NCBI GenBank assembly: GCA_035288405.1
Contig: DATEAK010000197.1
Coordinates: 1-8,176, forward strand
DNA from: JACPSX01 sp035288405 [NCBI: bacterium]
Lineage (GTDB): Bacteria; JACPSX01
Direction: 5' to 3'
Length of the DNA stretch: 8,176 nt
In this document: one piece after another, positions 1 through 6,899 of the stretch
How positions within the stretch are numbered: the stretch's first letter is position 1
How the letters are laid out: every line of letters starts with the position of its first letter
Translations under genes and position numbers: made by a program
The notes under the pieces: model-generated
What the model was told of the DNA's origin: nothing
The model's database searches: none
What the model saw: only the letters and a program-made list of their open reading frames with translations

Positions 1-636
1 GAAGCTGTCGGGCCCGATGTAGCGGATGTAGTGAGCGTAGAGCCCTCCGATGAGGGCTGCCATTCCGCCGGCAGCCGCTGAAGCGAGAATTTTATAGTGT
101 CCCACGTTCTTTCCCAGAATCAGTGCCGGCACCTCGTCATCCCGGATGGCTCTCAGCGTGCGCCCGAAAGGGGATTCGACGAGGCGGTGTAGAGCCCACA
201 GGATCAGGATCGCGATGGCGAGGGTCAAAACGAAATAGCTTACGTTGGAGGTAAAGGAAAAGCCCGCCAGCTTGGGACGGGGAATTCCATAAATCCCGAA
301 GGGTCCGTTCGTCAGTGACACCCAGTTATGCAGGATGCCGTGCGTGATAATCTGCAACCCCAGAGTGGCCAAGATGAAGTAATCGTCACGGAAGCGCAGG
401 AAAAGGGCGGACGCCAGTGCGGCAATGGTCGTGGCGACCACGACGGCAGCCCCCAGTCCCAGGAAGGGGCTCCATCCCAACTTGGTGGCCAGAAGCGCCG
501 AGGTATAGGCCCCGATGCCGTAGAAGACCGCATGAGCGAGGGAGAGAAGCCCGGCGTACCCCACCATCAGGTTGAGAGAGGCCCCGAGCACGCTGTAAAT
601 GACGATAAGCGTGAGGAGATGCAGAAGATAGGACAT
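1..636 (-). CDS. livM: Branched-chain amino acid-type ABC transporter permease LivM (partial, C-terminus off the left edge)
   Basis: Inner-membrane permease subunit of a hydrophobic amino acid uptake (HAAT/Liv) ABC transporter; it would pair with LivH to form the channel. 212 residues are visible from ATG at 636, and the frame stays open to base 1. The protein is mostly hydrophobic helices. It shows the LivM hallmark near residues 108-119 (LTNGPFGIYGIP) and the cytoplasmic coupling loop for the ATPase near 154-178 (SPFGRTLRAIRDDEVPA, then a GKNV segment). LivM proteins are usually about 300-350 residues, so roughly a third is missing because of the window edge, not a mutation. The start lies 3 nt after the livH stop, with a G-rich Shine-Dalgarno (GAGGGGG) inside the end of livH, so translation is probably coupled. 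The Liv family also transports urea, amides and aromatic acids, so the substrate is not settled. Confidence 0.93.
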   Translation of the reverse strand, partial: MSYLLHLLTLIVIYSVLGASLNLMVGYAGLLSLAHAVFYGIGAYTSALLATKLGWSPFLGLGAAVVVATTIAALASALFLRFRDDYFILATLGLQIITHGILHNWVSLTNGPFGIYGIPRPKLAGFSFTSNVSYFVLTLAIAILILWALHRLVESPFGRTLRAIRDDEVPALILGKNVGHYKILASAAAGGMAALIGGLYAHYIRYIGPDSF

Positions 637-639
637 GAT

Positions 640-1518
640 CTAGGCCCCCCTCACGGCGAACTTCTTGCCGAAGATCCCCTGAGGCCGGAACAGGAGGAAG
701 AGGACCAGGATGGCAAAAGCAATCGTGTTTTGCCAGGCTGACGAGATCTCGATGACGGCCAGGTTTTGCACCAGACCCAAGATGAACGCGCCGATGGCCG
801 CACCGGGCAGATATCCCACTCCCCCCACAATGACGGCAACCGCTGCCACCAGGACGATGGCGAACCCCGTATCGGGACGAACCCCAACGTCGATGCTCAC
901 GAAAACGGAGGCCAGGGCCGCCAGCCCCGATCCCAGGATAAGGATGGCAAGATAGAGCCGGTCCGCATTGATCCCCACGGTCAACGCCAACTCCGCGTTG
1001 TTGGACAGTGCCCTCATCTCCTTACCCAAGCGAGTGCGGCTGAAGAAAAGTTGCAGGACCGCGAACACCGCCAAGGAGGTAGCCAGCGCCACGACGTGCA
1101 GGGGGGTGAGGGTTACCACGCCCAGATCGTAAGCTTCCAGAGGACCCTGGCGAATCACCAGGGTCTCCGTACCGAAGACGGCCGCCGTGAGATTTTGCAG
1201 AAAGATGAAGAGGCCCAGGGAACTGATCATGTACGTTGCCAGACCCGCTCCGCGCCGGCGCAGGGGCCGGTACACGACGAGCTCCAGCAGACCGCCAAAG
1301 ACTGCGACCACGACAACCGTTATCAACGCCGCGGGGAGAAGAGGCAGTCCCAGCTTGGCTCCGATCAAAAAAAGAACATAGCCCGCCAAGGTGTACACGG
1401 CCCCGTGAGCCACATGAAATATCTTGCTCGTGTTATAGACAATGGCAAAGCCCAGGGCCATCAATGCGTAGATGGTCCCGCCCACGATGCCATTGACCAG
1501 AAACTGGAGAACTACCAC
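640..1518 (-). CDS. livH: Branched-chain amino acid-type ABC transporter permease LivH
   Basis: Second inner-membrane permease of the Liv-type ABC importer, 292 residues, a normal full length for LivH. It is almost entirely hydrophobic segments. The N-terminal signature is near residues 10-47 (GTIYALMALGFAIVYNTSK, then FHVAHGA), and the ATPase coupling loop is near 161-184 (TRLGKEMRALSNNAELALTVG). The C-terminus has the usual short FRPQGIFG motif. The start is GTG at 1518, two bases after the TAG of the binding-protein gene; a weak AAGGG lies 6-7 nt upstream, within that gene's last codons, so translation probably depends on coupling. It forms the channel with LivM immediately downstream. What is seen is a clear LivH-family permease. 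The Leu/Ile/Val specificity implied by the name is not proven, since relatives carry urea, amides or other organic acids. Confidence 0.95.
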   Translation of the reverse strand: MVVLQFLVNGIVGGTIYALMALGFAIVYNTSKIFHVAHGAVYTLAGYVLFLIGAKLGLPLLPAALITVVVVAVFGGLLELVVYRPLRRRGAGLATYMISSLGLFIFLQNLTAAVFGTETLVIRQGPLEAYDLGVVTLTPLHVVALATSLAVFAVLQLFFSRTRLGKEMRALSNNAELALTVGINADRLYLAILILGSGLAALASVFVSIDVGVRPDTGFAIVLVAAVAVIVGGVGYLPGAAIGAFILGLVQNLAVIEISSAWQNTIAFAILVLFLLFRPQGIFGKKFAVRGA

Positions 1519-1520
1519 CG

Positions 1521-2654
1521 CTAGCCCTTATAGGGGACGAACTTTCCGTCCTTGATCATGCGGATCGTTATGGGTTTGATGGAATCCCCGTTGGGCAGGA
1601 AGGTCGTCTTCCCGGTCACGCCCGGAAAATCCTTGATCGTCAGCAGGACGCTGCGTATCTTCTCGGCGTCGTAGCCCCCCTTCTCGATGGCCAGGGCCAG
1701 AATCTTCACCGCGTCGTGGAAGCTCCCCGCGAAGTTATCCGGGATCTTCCCTCCGGACTTTTCCTTGTACTTCTTCACGAAGTTCGCCACCAGGGGATCC
1801 TTGCTGTCCGGATCGAAAGCCGGAATCGCGTAGATGATCCCTTCGGCCGCCTTGCCCGCCACATCGATGATGTCGGCCGCCTCCGTGGCCGAATTGCTCA
1901 CAATCTGAACTTTGATCCCCAATTCGGCCGATTGCTTGACGACTTGGGCCAGAGCCTTGGTACCCGTCCCCAGAATGGCCAGGATCTCAGGTCTGGCCGC
2001 CCTCACCTTGGTGAGCTGGGAACGGAAATCGGTCCCCGCATTCTCGTAGGCGTCAACTACTATAATCTCTCCCCCGAGTTCTTTGGTCTTCCTCTCCATG
2101 GTCTCCTTGTAGTACCGCCCCACCTCATCGTTCACATGGAGAACCGCGATCTTCTTCTTCTTGAGCTCGCGGATGGCAACCTCGGCCACGGTCTCAATTT
2201 CCTGATTCGCATTCGTCGTGTTGCGGAAGGCCCAGCGGCTCTTTTTGGTGAAATCTGGGTGCTGTACTCCGCCGCTGAAGATAATGGTCTTGGTCTCATC
2301 GGCCACCGGGATCTGGGCAAAAGCAATACCCGTAAAGATGGTGATGACGACAGGAACCTTATCCACGCTCACGAGCTTGCGGTAGGCGGCGACTCCGGTG
2401 TTCGGATCCCCTTTGTGGTCTTCATAAACCAGTTCGAGTTTCTTCCCTTTGATTCCCCCCTTGGCGTTGATTTCCTCGACGGCGATGTTCATTCCGTTCA
2501 TGAGACGGTCCCCCCAAATTCCCAGAGGCCCGGACATGGGGATCGTGACGCCCAGTTTGTAGGTCTCCTGAGCCGCGGCGGGAACGGGGCTCCAGGTAAC
2601 GAGACCAAGGGCCAAAACGACACATCCCAAGAATGCAAAAACTCTCTTCATCAT
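1521..2654 (-). CDS. Liv-type (LivJ/LivK-like, type I periplasmic-binding fold) substrate-binding protein
   Basis: Periplasmic binding protein that would deliver ligand to the LivH/LivM permease encoded directly downstream; 377 residues. A Sec signal peptide occupies residues 1-28 (MMKR, hydrophobic core, then PVPAAA before QET). The mature part opens with YKLGVTIPMSGPLG, the standard first beta strand and ligand loop of the family. It is followed by GMNIAVEEINAKGGI and LVYEDHKGDP, which are typical of HAAT binding proteins. ATG at 2654 is chosen because GGAGGA lies 7 nt upstream; a second ATG follows immediately. Cys11 is not a convincing lipobox because the hydrophobic stretch before it is too short. 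The gene begins 30 nt after the dehydrogenase stop and is 2 nt from livH. The ligand is unknown: members of this family bind branched-chain amino acids, amides, urea or aromatic acids. Confidence 0.93.
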   Translation of the reverse strand: MMKRVFAFLGCVVLALGLVTWSPVPAAAQETYKLGVTIPMSGPLGIWGDRLMNGMNIAVEEINAKGGIKGKKLELVYEDHKGDPNTGVAAYRKLVSVDKVPVVITIFTGIAFAQIPVADETKTIIFSGGVQHPDFTKKSRWAFRNTTNANQEIETVAEVAIRELKKKKIAVLHVNDEVGRYYKETMERKTKELGGEIIVVDAYENAGTDFRSQLTKVRAARPEILAILGTGTKALAQVVKQSAELGIKVQIVSNSATEAADIIDVAGKAAEGIIYAIPAFDPDSKDPLVANFVKKYKEKSGGKIPDNFAGSFHDAVKILALAIEKGGYDAEKIRSVLLTIKDFPGVTGKTTFLPNGDSIKPITIRMIKDGKFVPYKG

Positions 2655-2684
2655 GAGAAGGTCCTCCTCTCTTTTGCGGTCTTT

Positions 2685-3773
2685 TTAGGGAACAACGGCA
2701 ACTTTGATGGGTTCCACTCCCGGCAAATCCCCTCCTGCAGCGCGGACGGCTTCTTCGGCCCGCTCGAGTGGGTAAATATGGGAAACCATCTTCTCCAGTG
2801 GATAGCGTCCCGACTCGACGAGCCGGACGGCCGCCACCGTGGCCTGGGAACTTTTACTGAACACTCCTTTTACGGAAAGCTCGTTCCACACAATCTTGTC
2901 CATAAGCATGGGCGTTACGGATTTGGCCCCCGTGAGGCCCGCGACGACCAGAGTCCCCTGCTTACGGATCAGATCGGGGGCTTTGGCCAGAGCAGCCGTG
3001 GAACCGGTTACATCAAGCACAATGTCGGCCATCTCTCCGCCCGTGAGATCACGGACCCGCTCCACGGGATCCTCCTCATCCACGTTGATTGTCTCGTGGG
3101 CGCCAAATTCCCGGGCCAGTTTGAAGCGATCCCAGTCGCTGCTGCGGCCAATCATCAGGATGAGACTTGCCCCCGATTCTCGGGCGGCCAGGACAGCCGC
3201 CATCCCCTGGGGACCCACCCCCTGAATGACCACCCGGTCCCCAATTTTCACCCCGCCGATGAACCGCAACCACTGAATGCCGTTGGCAACGGCCGCGTTG
3301 GTAAGAACGGCCGCCGCCGCAGGCACTGCCGGCGAGATTTTGTGAAGAAGGGATCCCGGAGCCACGTACAGGTACTCGGCATAGGCCCCCCACAGATGGG
3401 GCGGAACCGTGGAGGAAATCTTGGTGCCGTAGCCCCGGGAGTTGGTGCAGTACTTGTATTCCCCGCGCACGCAGTACTCACAGCGGCCGCACTGGATATT
3501 GGCCTCCATGACCACCCGGTCTCCCGCCCGCACGCGGTACGCCTTCGCCGCCTCCTCCCCGATCTCCTCGATGAAACCCAGGATCTCGTGCCCCAGGATC
3601 ATGGGCAGGGAATACTGGGTGATCTCCCCGTGATAGATCTTGGGGTCGGTTCCGCACACCCCGGCCATCTCCACCTTGAGGAGGGCGTCTTGAGGACCGA
3701 TGCGCGGCCGCTCGAATTCGCGGATCTTCATGACCCCAGGAGCTTCCACGACCGCCGCTCTGACTTTGTTCAT
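2685..3773 (-). CDS. Zinc-type medium-chain alcohol/polyol dehydrogenase family protein (MDR)
   Basis: Cytoplasmic NAD(P)-dependent dehydrogenase of the medium-chain family, 362 residues from ATG at 3773. That ATG is preferred to an in-frame GTG at 3794 because GGGAG sits 9 nt before it, while the GTG has no well-placed site. The N-terminal GroES-like domain carries catalytic-zinc candidates Cys40 (VCGTD) and His62-Glu63 (LGHE), and a structural zinc knot of Cys95, Cys98, Cys101 and Cys109 (CGRCEYC...C). The Rossmann nucleotide loop is GVGPQG at 185-190. At the position where relatives have a third catalytic-zinc ligand (Cys or Glu), the sequence reads LTNAAVANG with neither residue. It lies between an NMT1-like binding protein and the Liv genes, 45 and 30 nt from its neighbours, so it probably oxidises or reduces an intermediate of the imported compound. 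Threonine, sorbitol and alcohol dehydrogenases are all possible relatives; the substrate is unknown. Confidence 0.92.
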   Translation of the reverse strand: MNKVRAAVVEAPGVMKIREFERPRIGPQDALLKVEMAGVCGTDPKIYHGEITQYSLPMILGHEILGFIEEIGEEAAKAYRVRAGDRVVMEANIQCGRCEYCVRGEYKYCTNSRGYGTKISSTVPPHLWGAYAEYLYVAPGSLLHKISPAVPAAAAVLTNAAVANGIQWLRFIGGVKIGDRVVIQGVGPQGMAAVLAARESGASLILMIGRSSDWDRFKLAREFGAHETINVDEEDPVERVRDLTGGEMADIVLDVTGSTAALAKAPDLIRKQGTLVVAGLTGAKSVTPMLMDKIVWNELSVKGVFSKSSQATVAAVRLVESGRYPLEKMVSHIYPLERAEEAVRAAGGDLPGVEPIKVAVVP

Positions 3774-3818
3774 CGTCTTATACTCCCAACGCACTCTGAC
3801 TGCGGGAATTCTTCTCCT

Positions 3819-4811
3819 CTATTTGATCATCCCTGAAGCAACGAGTTCCTTCACGAAGCGGTCATCCACGAACTGGTCCCAGCGGGCCCCCTTGGCCTTG
3901 GGGTTCAACGATGTATTCAGCACCGCCTCGATGGCGGCCCGGGACGGCAGGGGAACCCGCTCCCAGGACTTGTCGTACGAGTCAAAGGCTTCCTTCAGAA
4001 GAGCCCCGTCCGTGATCTTGGTGTACTTGGACATGACCGCGAGAGCTTCTTCCCGGTTCTTCAGTGTATAGGCCAGAGCCTCCACGGCGCTGCGCACGAA
4101 CCGGCGCACCGCTTCCGGCTGGGTGCGGATGTAGGAGCGCGTAGTGCCCATCGCGTGCTGCACGAAGGGGAGTTTCAGATCCGTGATGTTGACCAGTTCC
4201 TTCATCCCCAGGTTGCGGGCGATCAGCGTATTGGGAGGAGTGATCACGGCCGAGTCGATCACTCCCTCCTTGAGGGCTCCCACCAAGGCAGGAAGTTCTT
4301 TGAGATAGGCAAACTTCACATCCACATCGGGGGTGAGACCGTTTCGCGCGAGCACCAGCCGTCCCGCCACGTCCGTGGGAGTTCCCTTGTTCGTGGCGCC
4401 CAGAGTCTTCCCCATCAATCCCTTGACTCCCGCAATGTCGGGCCTGCCGTACAAGGAAAGAACGAAGGTGTTGATGGGAAACATGATGTAAACCGTATCC
4501 GCGCCCGAAAGGGCCGCTTCGAGGATCTGGGGGCCCGAGGCGGAAAACTGAATTTTTCCCCCGGCCAGGGCCGACACGGCCTGATTCGTCGGAATATGAG
4601 TCAGATCGGTATCCAGGCCGTTCTTCTTGAAAAACCCCTTCTCGCTGGCCAACCAGAGGTAGACGGAGTCGGTGCTGATGACACCGTATACCGCTGTGAC
4701 GGGAATCAGCGCCGGCTCAGCGGCAAGGACACGCATCACCGACGCCGGCAACAAGAGACCCACCGCCACAATGAGCGTCGGAAAAACAACGCGCAGCATT
4801 CTCTTTTTCAT
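3819..4811 (-). CDS. NMT1/SsuA-like ABC transporter substrate-binding protein (first of two paralogues)
   Basis: Exported solute-binding protein of the type II fold, in the family of sulfonate (SsuA), nitrate/taurine and thiamine-precursor (NMT1/THI5-like) binding proteins; 330 residues. The signal peptide covers about residues 1-31 (MKKRMLR, hydrophobic core, VLAA before EP). The mature part has the family pattern of a first strand, then SEKGFFKKNGLDTDL, then SALAGGKIQFSASG. ATG at 4811 is chosen because GGAGG lies just upstream and the signal peptide starts there. The frame is open 35 codons further upstream, but that stretch is not signal-like and contains a broken hydantoinase start. It is clearly related to the product of 4982-6004 along its length, ending in the same FVKE-(L/I) motif near the C-terminus. 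No matching SsuC/SsuB permease or ATPase is in the window, so its membrane partner is unknown. The ligand cannot be predicted. Confidence 0.9.
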   Translation of the reverse strand: MKKRMLRVVFPTLIVAVGLLLPASVMRVLAAEPALIPVTAVYGVISTDSVYLWLASEKGFFKKNGLDTDLTHIPTNQAVSALAGGKIQFSASGPQILEAALSGADTVYIMFPINTFVLSLYGRPDIAGVKGLMGKTLGATNKGTPTDVAGRLVLARNGLTPDVDVKFAYLKELPALVGALKEGVIDSAVITPPNTLIARNLGMKELVNITDLKLPFVQHAMGTTRSYIRTQPEAVRRFVRSAVEALAYTLKNREEALAVMSKYTKITDGALLKEAFDSYDKSWERVPLPSRAAIEAVLNTSLNPKAKGARWDQFVDDRFVKELVASGMIK

Positions 4812-4898
4812 GAATCCTCCCCACCGCAAGTTTCTCTCAGGAGACTGCGGCTCCCTTTTGGAACCCCATAGCTTCTTTGCTCTTCCCGCGCTCTCGCT

Positions 4899-4958
4899 GG
4901 CAATGACAAGGTCCACGAAGGTCCCGCCGATATTGAGAGCGATGCGCTACGACTCCAT
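4899..4958 (-). pseudogene. hyuA: Remnant of the 5' end of a hydantoinase/oxoprolinase A (HyuA-like) gene
   Basis: Reading leftward from ATG at 4958, the codons give M-E-S-stop-RIALNIGGTFVDLVIA. The block IGGTFVDLV preceded by R-I-A-L-(N for D) matches the N-terminal phosphate-binding motif of the ATP-dependent hydantoinase/oxoprolinase A subunit, normally (V/F)DIGGTF(T/V)DLV within the first 20 residues. An AAGGA ribosome site sits 4 nt before the ATG, and the ATG is 23 nt after the stop of the upstream NMT1-like gene, as expected for an operon gene. A TAG at 4947-4949 replaces what is often a Tyr or Arg codon, and similarity fades after about 20 codons, where the next gene's signal peptide begins. 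Bases 4812-4898 stay open in the same frame but are not recognisable. This looks like a gene reduced to its first codons by a deletion plus a nonsense change. The identification rests on a short motif recalled from the family and needs a database search. Confidence 0.5.
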
Positions 4959-4981
4959 CTTTTCCTTCTTACACGGGGAGA

Positions 4982-6004
4982 TCAGCGCCCCCGGTACAAT
5001 TGATCCGCAAAACCGCTGTTGGCGATCTCTTTAACGAAACGGGGCTCGATGAAACGCTGCGGAGAAATTCCCGGTGGGAGGGGACGGCTGGTCGCGATCT
5101 CCTCCAGAATCGTCTGGACTCCCTCCAACGTCGCTTCCGGGATCCGCTTGATATAGCGGTTGGCATAAATCTCGTACATCTGCTCCTCGGCCGGCGTAGT
5201 CTTCACGTTTGTGTACTTTTCGATGATCGCCAGAGCCCGGCGCTTATCCGTTTTGAAGCGATGAATTCCCTCCACATAAGCTTTCATGAAGCGGCTCACC
5301 ACATCGGGCTTGCTGCGCAGAAAGGACTGCCGGGCGGCAAACGGACCGAAGACGTAAGGGAGGCCCATGGTGGAGACGTCGGCCAGACGCACCAGTCCCT
5401 CTTTCTGGGCCTGCAGGGTAAAGGGGCCCGTGTCCATGACCCCGCTCTGGATCGAACCTCCTTTGAGAGCCGCGAATACCTCGGGCATTCCACCCGTTTG
5501 GAAAATGGTCACATCGCTGGTCGGGTTCAGTCCCCATTTCTTGAGCAAATAGCGACCCACGAAATCCGAGGTGGCCCCGAGGCGGCTGACCCCCATCTTA
5601 GTGCCCTTGAGCTGGGAAGGATCCTTGATCGTCGGAACCGTCCACACCTCGAAGGGGAGGAGGTCAATCGTAGTTCCGATCAGCACCACATCCGAACCGG
5701 CCAAATTCGCTGAGACCACGGCTCCCGCAGCCGTAAAAGCGATCTGGACATCTCCCGCGATGAGGGCCTGCGTGGAGGGAGGCCCTCCTGCAATGTAGAG
5801 GAGTTTATCCACATCCAGGTTGTACTTCTTGAATATCCCTTCCTCCTGAGTCACCCAGAGCGGAGCAAAAACCACTGCAACAGCGGTATAGGCGATAGGC
5901 AGAGGCTCGGCAAAGACCGGGAGCCGCTGCGCCAAGAAGGTGGCTGACAAAACAAAGCAGGTCAGCAAGCCTGCTCCCAGCTTTCGGAGCAACTTTCCTT
6001 TCAT
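4982..6004 (-). CDS. NMT1/SsuA-like ABC transporter substrate-binding protein (second paralogue)
   Basis: Exported type II solute-binding protein of the NMT1/SsuA family, 340 residues. The signal peptide spans about residues 1-32 (MKGKLLRKLG, hydrophobic core, PVFA before EPLP). The mature part has PLWVTQEEGIFKKYNLDVD and then QALIAGDVQIAFTAAGA, both standard for the family. The middle domain contains LKGTKMGVSRLGATSDF followed by a long helical C-terminal part. ATG at 6004 is chosen because GGAGGGG lies 4 nt upstream. The frame is open about 99 codons further up, but that part crosses the intergenic palindrome and has no signal-like sequence. It is paralogous to 3819-4811, sharing FKK-xx-LD, an A-G-x-(I/V)-Q loop and a FVKE-(L/I) tail, yet the two have diverged widely, so recent duplication is unlikely. 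It is the first gene after the racemase/decarboxylase-like gene. No dedicated permease or ATPase is visible; the ligand is unknown. Confidence 0.9.
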   Translation of the reverse strand: MKGKLLRKLGAGLLTCFVLSATFLAQRLPVFAEPLPIAYTAVAVVFAPLWVTQEEGIFKKYNLDVDKLLYIAGGPPSTQALIAGDVQIAFTAAGAVVSANLAGSDVVLIGTTIDLLPFEVWTVPTIKDPSQLKGTKMGVSRLGATSDFVGRYLLKKWGLNPTSDVTIFQTGGMPEVFAALKGGSIQSGVMDTGPFTLQAQKEGLVRLADVSTMGLPYVFGPFAARQSFLRSKPDVVSRFMKAYVEGIHRFKTDKRRALAIIEKYTNVKTTPAEEQMYEIYANRYIKRIPEATLEGVQTILEEIATSRPLPPGISPQRFIEPRFVKEIANSGFADQLYRGR

Positions 6005-6038
6005 AAATCCCCTCCCCCAAGTAAGATGTTGTGTCCCC

Positions 6039-6090
6039 CTCACCTTGACCCTCTCCCCCTTCCAGGGGGAGAGGGTGGAGAGAGGGTGAG
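6039..6090. repeat. Nested intergenic palindrome, probably an interspersed repeat
   Basis: The gap between the racemase/decarboxylase-like gene and the NMT1-like gene holds a strong inverted repeat. The core is ACCCTCTCCCCC at 6048-6059 and its perfect complement at 6065-6076; T6060 can pair with A6064, giving 13 pairs and a 3-nt loop. An outer pair of arms (CTCACC at 6039-6044 and GGTGAG at 6085-6090) extends it. There is no T-run after the stem on the transcribed strand, so it is not a standard terminator. Similar CCCTCACC...CCCTCTCCC...GGGAGAGGG palindromes are recalled as common interspersed elements in many environmental bacterial genomes. Here it could stabilise or process the mRNA between the enzyme and transport parts of the operon (inference). 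Confidence 0.65.
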
Positions 6091-6135
6091 AACTTTCGTG
6101 TGTCGATAGGACATTACAGATGCAGTTCCCAACAG

Positions 6136-6861
6136 TTATGGAGCCAGTGAGTCGAAAAGCCGCCCGTACCCCCGGATCGGTTCGTGAATCCGCAGGGTGC
6201 TGAATACGTGCCAGAGCATGGCCTGGAAGCTTGTCACCACGGGAACTCCCAGATCTCTCTCCAGTGGGGCGATGTTTCGGAAAGTCGGCATCTGGGCGCA
6301 AGGCATGTAGATCCCCTCGGCATCGGGTGCCTCGCGGAACGCATCCCTGGCCAGCTGATAGGAAGCGGAGGCAGGCATCCGGCCGATGTCAATCAGAGGA
6401 ACCGCCAGCCCTTTGATTCCTACAACTTTAAACCCGGAGTCTTCCAGAAATTTCTTGAGGAGCAGATTTTGATCCTCTGCGAAGGGGGACCCGATCACGA
6501 GTTTGTGAACCCCCAGCTTGCGCAGTGCCTCAACAGCGCCGGTCTGGCTCGTGGTGCCGGGAATGGAGGTTACCTCCCCGATCTGACGGCTGATCTCTTT
6601 ATCGAAACCGAACCCACCGTAGGTGACCGGTGGAGATCCTCCCAGGACGATAATGTCCACTTTGGCACGGGCCAGTTCGGCGGCGGCTCCTTTCAACAGG
6701 TCGAGAGACTTTCCGATGTCCTCCCGGACCAGGTGCTGAATTGCCAGAATCGCCATCACCATGGCGACGCCCGGAGGAGCCACCATGGGAAACTCTTGAA
6801 TCGGGGTCTCCGCGGTCATGGAAGGGTTAATGAAACCGATGCGAGCACGCCAGCCGTACAT
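6136..6861 (-). CDS. Arylmalonate decarboxylase / maleate isomerase / Asp-Glu racemase superfamily protein
   Basis: Cofactor-free enzyme of the Asp/Glu racemase superfamily, closest by pattern to the arylmalonate decarboxylase/maleate cis-trans isomerase branch; 241 residues, full length for that branch (about 240). Seen: an N-terminal RIGFINPS strand; GGSPPVTYGG at 74-83, where maleate isomerases and racemases have a catalytic Cys but this protein has Gly; a single active-site Cys188 in YMPCAQM; LERDLGVPVVTS after it; and a C-terminal RGYGRLFD that matches the decarboxylase tail. One Cys in the second half and Gly at 74 is the arylmalonate decarboxylase arrangement. Other pocket residues differ from that enzyme as I recall it (Gly75 for Thr, Phe127 for Tyr, Ala189 for Gly), so the reaction may be another decarboxylation, isomerisation or racemisation. 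ATG at 6861 follows AAGGAGG by 9 nt. It is the first gene of the leftward operon. Confidence 0.8.
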   Translation of the reverse strand: MYGWRARIGFINPSMTAETPIQEFPMVAPPGVAMVMAILAIQHLVREDIGKSLDLLKGAAAELARAKVDIIVLGGSPPVTYGGFGFDKEISRQIGEVTSIPGTTSQTGAVEALRKLGVHKLVIGSPFAEDQNLLLKKFLEDSGFKVVGIKGLAVPLIDIGRMPASASYQLARDAFREAPDAEGIYMPCAQMPTFRNIAPLERDLGVPVVTSFQAMLWHVFSTLRIHEPIRGYGRLFDSLAP

Positions 6862-6899
6862 AAAGAAATTCCTCCTTTTGCGAGGGTGCGTCGGCTCTT

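Noticed and set aside
1716-3836. 706-codon open frame on the plus strand
   Set aside because: It lies antisense to three well-supported genes (dehydrogenase, Liv-type binding protein and the end of an NMT1-like gene). It shows no recognisable domain and reflects the codon bias of the opposite strand.
4812-4916. N-terminal extension of the first NMT1-like protein from GTG at 4916
   Set aside because: The extension has no signal character and includes the HyuA-like remnant. The signal peptide and GGAGG site place the start at 4811.
4947-4949. In-frame TAG read as a coded residue (recoding), giving a HyuA-NMT1 fusion
   Set aside because: Nothing downstream resembles the rest of a hydantoinase, and the NMT1-like gene has its own start and signal peptide, so decay is the simpler explanation.
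6005-6301. 99-codon N-terminal extension of the second NMT1-like protein
   Set aside because: It crosses the palindrome and the end of the upstream gene. The start at 6004 has a strong ribosome site and begins a normal signal peptide.
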